From contig JAWWBN010000117.1 of assembly GCA_033720955.1 (NCBI GenBank), positions 1 to 11,193 of the forward strand: 11,193 nucleotides of DNA, read 5' to 3'. The position numbers and the translations under genes were made by a program. Source of the stretch: JAWWBN01 sp033720955. GTDB taxonomy: Bacteria > Acidobacteriota > Thermoanaerobaculia > Multivoradales > JAHEKO01. The notes under the pieces are model-generated. The model was not told where the DNA came from and searched no databases. It was given only the letters and a program-made list of their open reading frames with translations. This document shows positions 6,415 to 11,193 of the stretch, piece by piece (the stretch's first letter is position 1; every line of letters starts with the position of its first letter).

Positions 6415-8805
6415 CTACCTCTGCGGCGAGCCGCCGGGGGGCTGACGGCCGAAGATCCGGCGCAGCCACCGCCAGCGCCGCCGGCGGGCCTCGCCCTCCT
6501 CGCCGGCGGCCAGGGCGCGGCGGTCGTACCAGCCGCCGTGCATCTCACAGGGCATCTCGGGGAGCTGGCGCTCCAGATAGACCTCGGTCAGCACCCGCGG
6601 GCACCGCTCGGTGGCGAGCTGGCCGGTGTCGGGGTCGATCAGGGCGGTGACGATCCCCGGCGGCTGCTGGAAGAAGCGGAAGCCTCCCTCGGGGCGGACG
6701 GCGGCGGTGAAGCGGGACCAGATCGGCAGCGCCGCCCGGGTGCCCGAGAGCCGGGTCTCGAAGTTCTCGTCGTACCCCACCCAGACCAGGGTGGCTCGGT
6801 CGGGGGAGTAGCCCGCGAACCAACTGTCGCGCCGCCCGTTGGTGGTGCCGGTCTTCCCCGCCAGCGGGTCGAAGACGCCCTGGTCCCGCGCCGCCCGGCC
6901 CGTGCCGCGCTCCAGCACCCCCTGCAGCACCGAGGTCATCATGTACGCCGTCTGGGGGCTCATGGCGCGGCGGGGCGGCGGCAGCGGCCGCCCGGAGACC
7001 GGCCGGCCGTCGGGACCCAGCACCCCCTCGAGAGCGTGCACCGGCGGGCGCAGGCCGCCGGCGGCGAGGGTGGCGTAGGCGGTGGCCAGCTCGAGCGGCG
7101 ACACCTCGAAGGCGCCCAGGGCCAGCGACGGCAGCGGCTCGAGCCGCCCGGCGATCCCCATCGCCCGCGCCATCTCGACCACCCGGCGCAGGTCGGTGGC
7201 CATCGCCACCCGCACCGTGGGGACGTTGAGGCTCTCCTCCACCGCGGTGCGCACGGTCACCCAGCCGCGGTGCTCGCCGCTCGAGTTGCGCGGCGACCAG
7301 GTGCGGGTGCGCGACAGCTTCACCGTCATGGGCGCGTCGTGGACGAACCCCGCCGGCCAGGCGGCGCCGCTCTCGAAGGCGGCGGAGTAGACGATCGGCT
7401 TGAAGGCGCTGCCGGCCTGGCGCCGGGCGTGCGCCACGCGGTCGAACTGGCTGGAGCCGTAGTCCCTCCCGCCCACGTAGGCGGTCAGCGCGCCCGTGCG
7501 CGGGTCCATCGACACCAGGGCCGCCTGGAGGGGGGCGGGCCGGCCGCTCCCCTTCTCCCAACCCTTCTCGAGGGCGGCGGCGCCCCAGGCCACCGCCTCC
7601 TCGGCGTCCCGCTGCGCCTCCTCCTCCAGGGTGGAGAGCAGCACCCAGCCTCCCCCGGTGGGGTCGTCGATGCCGTACCGACGGCGCGCCTCGGCCCAGG
7701 CCCAGTCGGCGAAGTGGAGGGCGCGCCGGGCGGCCACCGGGTGGGGGTCGAAGCAGAGGGGCCGGGCGGCGACCGCGGCGGCCCGGTCGGGCTCGAGCCA
7801 GCCGAGCTCGCGCAGCCGCGACAGCACCCAGTCCCGCCGCTCGCGCGCCCGCTCGGGACGGGTCCAGGGGGAGTAGGCCCCGGGCGAGCGGATCGCCCCT
7901 GCGAGCACCGCCGACTCGCAGAGCGACAGCTCGCTCGCCGGCTTGCCGAAGTAGGCCCAGGCGGCGGCGCCCACCCCCATCAGGTTCACCCCGTCGCTGG
8001 TGCCCCAGTAGATCTCGTTCAGATAGGCCGTCAGGATGGCCTGCTTGTCGTACCGGAGGTCGATCAGGACCGCCAGCACGAGCTCGCGCACCTTCCGGCC
8101 CAGCGAGCGCTCGTGCGTGAGGAAGAGGTTCTTGACCAACTGCTGGGTCAGGGTGCTGCCGCCCTGCTTGAGCTCGCCCCCGCGCAGGTTGACCCAGGCG
8201 GCGCGGAGGATGCCGCGGGGCGACAGCCCCGGGTGCTGGTAGAAGCGGGCGTCCTCCGCCGCCAGCACCGCTTGCACGAGATGGGCCGGCAGGTCGGCCA
8301 CGGCCACCGGCCGCCGCTCGGCGCGATCCGGCCCCAGGTAGGTGGCCAGAAGCGGCGGCGGCAGCGCCGCCCGCGGCACCGGCCGGCCGTCCCGGTGGAG
8401 ACGGGACACCCGGCCGCCGGAGAGGGAGACCTCGAGCAGACCCTCGCCGCCGAGGCCCTCAGGGGTGGGGAAGGGGCGCAGCCAGACGGCGATCCGGGAC
8501 CTGCCCAGCGACAGCTCGCCGGGCGACGAGGGAGGCCGCTCGACGCGGCGGTAGCCGAGAGCCGCGAGCTCCGAGGCGAGGTCCGCCGGCCGCACCCGGT
8601 CCCCCGGCTCGAGCACGGGCGAGCGGCCGTAGAGACGGCTCGGCTGGCGGGTGGGGCGCTCGGCGAACTGGCTGGAGAGCTGCCAGAACGGCCAGAACGA
8701 CCAGGCCAGGGCGACCGCCGCCGCCACCGGCAGCGCGACGAGCACGGCCCGGCGGCGCGAGAAGCCGCGGCGGCCTCGCTTCTTTCGGGCGGCTCTTCGG
8801 GGCAT
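6415..8805 (-). CDS. mrcB: PBP1b-like bifunctional transglycosylase/transpeptidase
   Basis: The predicted protein has 796 residues from the ATG at 8805-8803. It polymerises lipid II into glycan strands and cross-links peptides in the periplasm. It has a basic cytoplasmic N-terminus (MPRRAARKKRGRRGFSRRR), one membrane anchor (about 20-41), and a UB2H-type domain (about 56-147, beginning RLYGRSPVLEPGDRVRPADL) as in E. coli PBP1b. The GT51 domain has catalytic Glu184 in AAEDARFYQHPG and the QGGSTLTQQLVKNLF motif (214-228). The transpeptidase has SxxK as S466-AF-K469, SLN at 525-527 and KTG at 651-653. The C-terminus carries CPRVL and CEMHGG and ends in an arginine-rich tail. The open frame extends upstream to 8964, but that part overlaps the divergent ABC-F gene and is not PBP-like, so the later ATG is chosen. 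It appears to be the first gene of the - strand run ahead of uvrA. UB2H binds an activator lipoprotein in enterobacteria; none is seen here. Confidence 0.95.
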   Translation of the reverse strand: MPRRAARKKRGRRGFSRRRAVLVALPVAAAVALAWSFWPFWQLSSQFAERPTRQPSRLYGRSPVLEPGDRVRPADLASELAALGYRRVERPPSSPGELSLGRSRIAVWLRPFPTPEGLGGEGLLEVSLSGGRVSRLHRDGRPVPRAALPPPLLATYLGPDRAERRPVAVADLPAHLVQAVLAAEDARFYQHPGLSPRGILRAAWVNLRGGELKQGGSTLTQQLVKNLFLTHERSLGRKVRELVLAVLIDLRYDKQAILTAYLNEIYWGTSDGVNLMGVGAAAWAYFGKPASELSLCESAVLAGAIRSPGAYSPWTRPERARERRDWVLSRLRELGWLEPDRAAAVAARPLCFDPHPVAARRALHFADWAWAEARRRYGIDDPTGGGWVLLSTLEEEAQRDAEEAVAWGAAALEKGWEKGSGRPAPLQAALVSMDPRTGALTAYVGGRDYGSSQFDRVAHARRQAGSAFKPIVYSAAFESGAAWPAGFVHDAPMTVKLSRTRTWSPRNSSGEHRGWVTVRTAVEESLNVPTVRVAMATDLRRVVEMARAMGIAGRLEPLPSLALGAFEVSPLELATAYATLAAGGLRPPVHALEGVLGPDGRPVSGRPLPPPRRAMSPQTAYMMTSVLQGVLERGTGRAARDQGVFDPLAGKTGTTNGRRDSWFAGYSPDRATLVWVGYDENFETRLSGTRAALPIWSRFTAAVRPEGGFRFFQQPPGIVTALIDPDTGQLATERCPRVLTEVYLERQLPEMPCEMHGGWYDRRALAAGEEGEARRRRWRWLRRIFGRQPPGGSPQR

Positions 8806-8890
8806 CGGTCGAGCGGTCGCTCTCGGTTGGTCCTCCGACGTGCAACATCCGGGCCACGACGCGCCGGGTTCTGCTATCCTTCGCCGCCCC
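8806..8890. promoter_or_regulatory. Divergent intergenic region between the PBP and ABC-F genes
   Basis: These 85 bases must hold the promoters of both divergent genes. For the + strand a good candidate is visible near 8872-8880. For the PBP gene on the - strand I see no convincing -35/-10 pair; a GGAGG lies about 24 bases before its ATG, too far to be a normal ribosome site. No strong inverted repeat was noticed. Confidence 0.5.
8872..8880 (+). promoter_or_regulatory. Candidate extended -10 (TGCTATCCT) for the ABC-F gene
   Basis: TATCCT (8875-8880) preceded by TG with one base between matches an extended -10 promoter, which does not need a -35; none is seen at 17 bp. Transcription would start near 8886-8888, leaving only 3-5 bases before the ATG at 8891. 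The mRNA would be almost leaderless, which agrees with the absence of a Shine-Dalgarno sequence. Confidence 0.45.
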
Positions 8891-10813
8891 ATGATCTCGG
8901 TCTCCGGCCTCGCCAAGTCCTTCGGGGCCCAGAAGCTCTTCGAACAGGTCTCCTTCCAGCTCAACCCCGGCGACCGCTACGGCCTGGTGGGAGCCAACGG
9001 CTCGGGCAAGTCGACCCTGCTGCGCATCCTCGCGGGCCACGAGCCCCCCTCCTCCGGGTCGGTGGCGGTGGCCAAGCGGCTGCGTCTCGGCGTGCTCGGC
9101 CAGGACCGCTTCGAGGACGCCGACGAGCGCATCGTGGACGTGGCCCAGATGGGCAACCGCGAGCTCTGGGCGGCCATGAAGGAGAAGGACGAGCTGCTGG
9201 AGCGCGCGGCCGAGAGCTTCGACTCCGACCGCTACGCCCAGCTCGAGGAGGTCGTGGTCCAGCACGACGGCTACACCGCCGAGGCCCGCGCCGCGGAGGT
9301 GCTGGAGGGTCTGGGCATCCCGGCCGAGGTGCACCAGGAGCCGCTGCGCACTCTCTCCGGCGGCTTCCGCCTGCGGGTGCAGCTCGCCCAGGTCCTGGCC
9401 GGCCAGCCCGACGCCCTCCTCCTCGACGAGCCCACCAACCATCTCGACATCCTCTCCATCCGCTGGCTCGAGAAGTTCCTCCAGGAGTTCCCCGGCGTCG
9501 TGGTGGTCATCTCGCACGACCACCGCTTTCTCGACAACGTCTGCACCCACATCCTCGACGTGGACTACGAGACGGTCACCCTCTACACCGGCAACTACAG
9601 CCGTTTCGTCAAGGCGAAGCGGGACGAGCGCGAGCGCAAGGAGAAGGAGATCCGGAAGCGCGAGGACGAGATCGCCCACCACAAGGCGTTCGTCGAGCGC
9701 TTCCGCGCCAAGGCCACCAAGGCGCGGCAGGCCAAGAGCAAGCAGAAGCAGCTCGAGCGGATCGAGATCGAGCCGCTGCCGTCGAGCTCGCGCCGCTACC
9801 CCACCTTCCGGTTCGAGCCGTGCCGCCACAGCGGCAAGGAGGTCCTCGCCCTCGAGGAGGTGTCCAAGGCCTACGGCGACAACCAGGTGCTGACCGACGT
9901 CTCGCTCACGGTGCGGCGGGGCGACCGCCTGGCCATCCTGGGCCCCAACGGCATCGGCAAGTCCACCCTCCTCAAGATCGCCATGGGCGATCTGCCGGCC
10001 GATCGGGGCAGGGTGGAGTGGGGCTACGAGACCCACCCCGGCTACTTCGCGCAGGACCACCGCGAGCTGCTGCGGCCGCCGGGCATGAAGGTCGAGGCGT
10101 GGCTCTGGGAGGCGGCGCCGGCGGAGACCATCGGCGCCATCCGGGCGCGGCTGGGGCTGGCCCTCTTCTCGGGCGAGGAGGCCGAGAAGCAGGTGGGCTC
10201 GCTCTCCGGCGGCGAGGGCGCCCGGCTGGTCTTCGCCCGACTGGCGCTCCAGAACCCCAACGTCCTGGTGCTCGACGAGCCCACCAACCACCTCGACCTC
10301 GAGTCCATCGAGGCGCTGGTCGAGGGGCTCCAGAGCTTCGAGGGCACCCTGATCTTCGTCTCCCACGACCGCTGGTTCGTGGCCCAGCTCGCCAACCGCA
10401 TCGTCGAGCTCTCCCCGTCGGGGCCGCGCGACTACGAGGGCACCTACGAGGAGTACGTCGCCTACTGCGGCGACGACCACCTGGACGTGGAGCAGGTGGT
10501 GCTCAAGGCGCGGCGCGCCAAGCGGGCGCGGCGGCGGGCCGAGGCGGGGGGCAGCGCCGGGGTCGAGCGCCGGCGGCGGCAGCTCGCCGGCCGTCGCGAC
10601 CGCCTCACGGAGGAGATCGACAAGACCGAAAGCCGCATCCACGAGATCAACGACCTCTTCTGCGACCCCACCTTCTTCGAGAAGACCCCCCGCGCCAAGG
10701 TCACCCAGCTCGAGCGCGAGCAGAAGGAGCTCTCGACCAGAGTCGAGGAGCTGATGGCCCAGTGGGAGGAGGCCGAGAGCGAGCTGGCCGGGCTGGAGGC
10801 GGTGGAGGGCTGA
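8891..10813 (+). CDS. ybiT: ABC-F ATPase, YbiT-like with C-terminal coiled coil
   Basis: The predicted protein has 640 residues. ABC-F proteins are soluble twin-ATPase factors that bind the ribosomal E site and act on stalled or initiating ribosomes. ABC1 has Walker A GANGSGKS (34-41), signature LSGGF (155-159) and LLLDEPTNHLD (176-186). ABC2 has GPNGIGKS (351-358), LSGGEGAR (438-445) and LVLDEPTNHLD (459-469). The charged interdomain linker, the P-site tRNA interaction motif, spans about 240-312. Similarity to E. coli YbiT, recalled from memory, runs along the protein: LFEQVSF, RYGLVGANGSGKST, MGNRELW, DGYTAEARA, IRWLE, GNYSRF, GYFAQDH, ESIEAL, GTLIFVSHD. YbiT ends near the second ATPase; this protein adds about 110 residues (535-640), basic then coiled-coil, like the tail of Uup. 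The ATG at 8891 is chosen because the family begins there; the frame is open further upstream (to 8651) but overlaps the PBP gene. There is no transmembrane partner, so it is not a transporter. Confidence 0.93.
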   Translation: MISVSGLAKSFGAQKLFEQVSFQLNPGDRYGLVGANGSGKSTLLRILAGHEPPSSGSVAVAKRLRLGVLGQDRFEDADERIVDVAQMGNRELWAAMKEKDELLERAAESFDSDRYAQLEEVVVQHDGYTAEARAAEVLEGLGIPAEVHQEPLRTLSGGFRLRVQLAQVLAGQPDALLLDEPTNHLDILSIRWLEKFLQEFPGVVVVISHDHRFLDNVCTHILDVDYETVTLYTGNYSRFVKAKRDERERKEKEIRKREDEIAHHKAFVERFRAKATKARQAKSKQKQLERIEIEPLPSSSRRYPTFRFEPCRHSGKEVLALEEVSKAYGDNQVLTDVSLTVRRGDRLAILGPNGIGKSTLLKIAMGDLPADRGRVEWGYETHPGYFAQDHRELLRPPGMKVEAWLWEAAPAETIGAIRARLGLALFSGEEAEKQVGSLSGGEGARLVFARLALQNPNVLVLDEPTNHLDLESIEALVEGLQSFEGTLIFVSHDRWFVAQLANRIVELSPSGPRDYEGTYEEYVAYCGDDHLDVEQVVLKARRAKRARRRAEAGGSAGVERRRRQLAGRRDRLTEEIDKTESRIHEINDLFCDPTFFEKTPRAKVTQLEREQKELSTRVEELMAQWEEAESELAGLEAVEG

Positions 10814-10818
10814 CCCGC

Positions 10819-10837
10819 GCCCGCTCAGCCGGCGGGC
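10819..10837. terminator. Short GC hairpin between convergent gene ends
   Basis: GCCCGC (10819-10824) and GCGGGC (10832-10837) form a 6-bp stem with a 7-base loop. It lies between the ABC-F stop codon and the end of the convergent gene, overlapping the latter's stop. No T-tract follows on either strand, so a terminator role is weakly supported. Confidence 0.3.
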
Positions 10838-11193
10838 AGACAGGGGTCGCCGACACGGCCGGCGACGTCGTCGAGCACGGCGTCCACCATCTCGGTGTTG
10901 AACTCGTCGTGGGGCCGGTGGAGGTCGGTGAAGCCGCTGCCGCCGCTGCGCCGCTCGCGCCAGGCGCGCCGGCCGTCGGGCCCGTGGCAGGCGACGCTGA
11001 AGCGCTCGCGGAAGCCGAAACGCATCTCCACCCAGAGCACGGAGGCGGCGCCCGAGTCGCGCAGGGTCTGGAGCAGCGCCGGCTCGGCCATGTCGTAGGA
11101 GCGCCGCCACCAGACCTCGACCGGGATCATCTCGGCGTCCACCCCTTCGGCGCGCAGACGCTCCACCACCACGCCGAGGACCTCCTCGATCAC
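10825..11193 (-). CDS. Hypothetical protein, 5' end cut by window edge
   Basis: About 122 codons are visible, ending in TGA at 10827-10825. The first visible codon is GTG at the very edge, so the true start is probably outside the window. I do not recognise the family. The visible part has amphipathic segments (IEEVLGVVVERLRAEGV, then MAEPALLQTLRDSG), a likely beta-rich middle (ASVLWVEMRFGFRERFSVAC, then a DGRRAWRE turn), a HDEFNTEMVDAVLDDVAGRV helix, and a final GDPCLPAG. Two cysteines are present, one of them in the end motif. There is no membrane segment in this part. The pattern of alternating strands with a GPDGRR-type turn resembles small periplasmic or lipoprotein domains, but the N-terminus that would show a signal peptide is missing. 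Coding is likely from the codon pattern and the tight convergent packing with the ABC-F gene (11 bases). No function is proposed. Confidence 0.65.
   Translation of the reverse strand: MIEEVLGVVVERLRAEGVDAEMIPVEVWWRRSYDMAEPALLQTLRDSGAASVLWVEMRFGFRERFSVACHGPDGRRAWRERRSGGSGFTDLHRPHDEFNTEMVDAVLDDVAGRVGDPCLPAG

Noticed and set aside
8651..8890. Upstream extension of the ABC-F reading frame by 80 codons
   Set aside because: ABC-F proteins of this group begin at MISVSGLAKSFG; the extension is antisense to the PBP gene and lacks family similarity.
8806..8964. Upstream extension of the PBP reading frame by 53 codons
   Set aside because: It overlaps the start of the divergent ABC-F gene, is not PBP-like, and the ATG at 8805 gives a normal basic N-terminus followed by the membrane anchor.
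8459..11110. 883-codon open frame on the - strand, antisense to the ABC-F gene
   Set aside because: It overlaps an unmistakable ABC-F gene and the PBP N-terminus. Its composition (runs of L, E, V, H and G) is what the reverse complement of GC-rich coding sequence gives, and no motif is recognisable.
1..11193. Mobile elements, phage genes, toxin-antitoxin, defence genes, CRISPR repeats, tRNAs
   Set aside because: I looked on both strands and saw no transposase, integrase, direct-repeat array, tRNA-like cloverleaf or small gene pair. Base composition looks even across the window, with no sign of a recent insertion.

Overview
The window is a dense, very GC-rich bacterial chromosome segment (by eye above 70% G+C, not counted). 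It holds seven protein-coding genes, two of them cut by the window edges. I see no rRNA, tRNA, CRISPR array, insertion sequence, integrase or phage gene. Nearly every third codon position is G or C, which creates many long shadow ORFs in other frames. The gene set suggests a Gram-negative-type, high-GC bacterium such as an Acidobacteriota (Thermoanaerobaculia-like) or Myxococcota member: a PBP1b-type penicillin-binding protein with a UB2H domain, a secreted thioredoxin-like protein, a non-luminous LuxE/LuxC pair and a YbiT-like ABC-F protein. The taxon is inference; no marker gene settles it.

Layout. Bases 1-1667 (+): the 3' end of a LuxE-family acyl-protein synthetase, then a complete LuxC-family acyl-CoA reductase. 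Together they would activate and reduce a fatty acyl group to an aldehyde; no luciferase genes are seen here. Bases 1674-8805 (-), read right to left: a PBP1b-like bifunctional peptidoglycan synthase, a divergent UvrA, a MauE/DoxX-like membrane redox protein with a cysteine-poor thioredoxin-like tail, and a secreted thioredoxin-like protein with a WCSAC active site. The last two probably form one envelope thiol-redox module. Bases 8891-10813 (+): an ABC-F ATPase very like YbiT but with an extra C-terminal coiled coil, transcribed divergently from the PBP gene. Bases 10825-11193 (-): the 3' part of an unrecognised gene.

Gene ends are tightly packed. LuxC and the thioredoxin gene converge with 6 bases between them and a 10-bp perfect inverted repeat just inside the thioredoxin gene. 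The ABC-F gene and the last gene converge with 11 bases between them. Candidate -10 elements lie before the ABC-F gene (which would be nearly leaderless) and, as an identical 10-mer, before both the MauE-like and thioredoxin genes.

Most of the window is housekeeping. The parts that look least ordinary are the MauE/thioredoxin module, the divergent UvrA, the YbiT plus coiled-coil architecture, and the LuxE/LuxC pair lying in one open frame broken by a single TAG.
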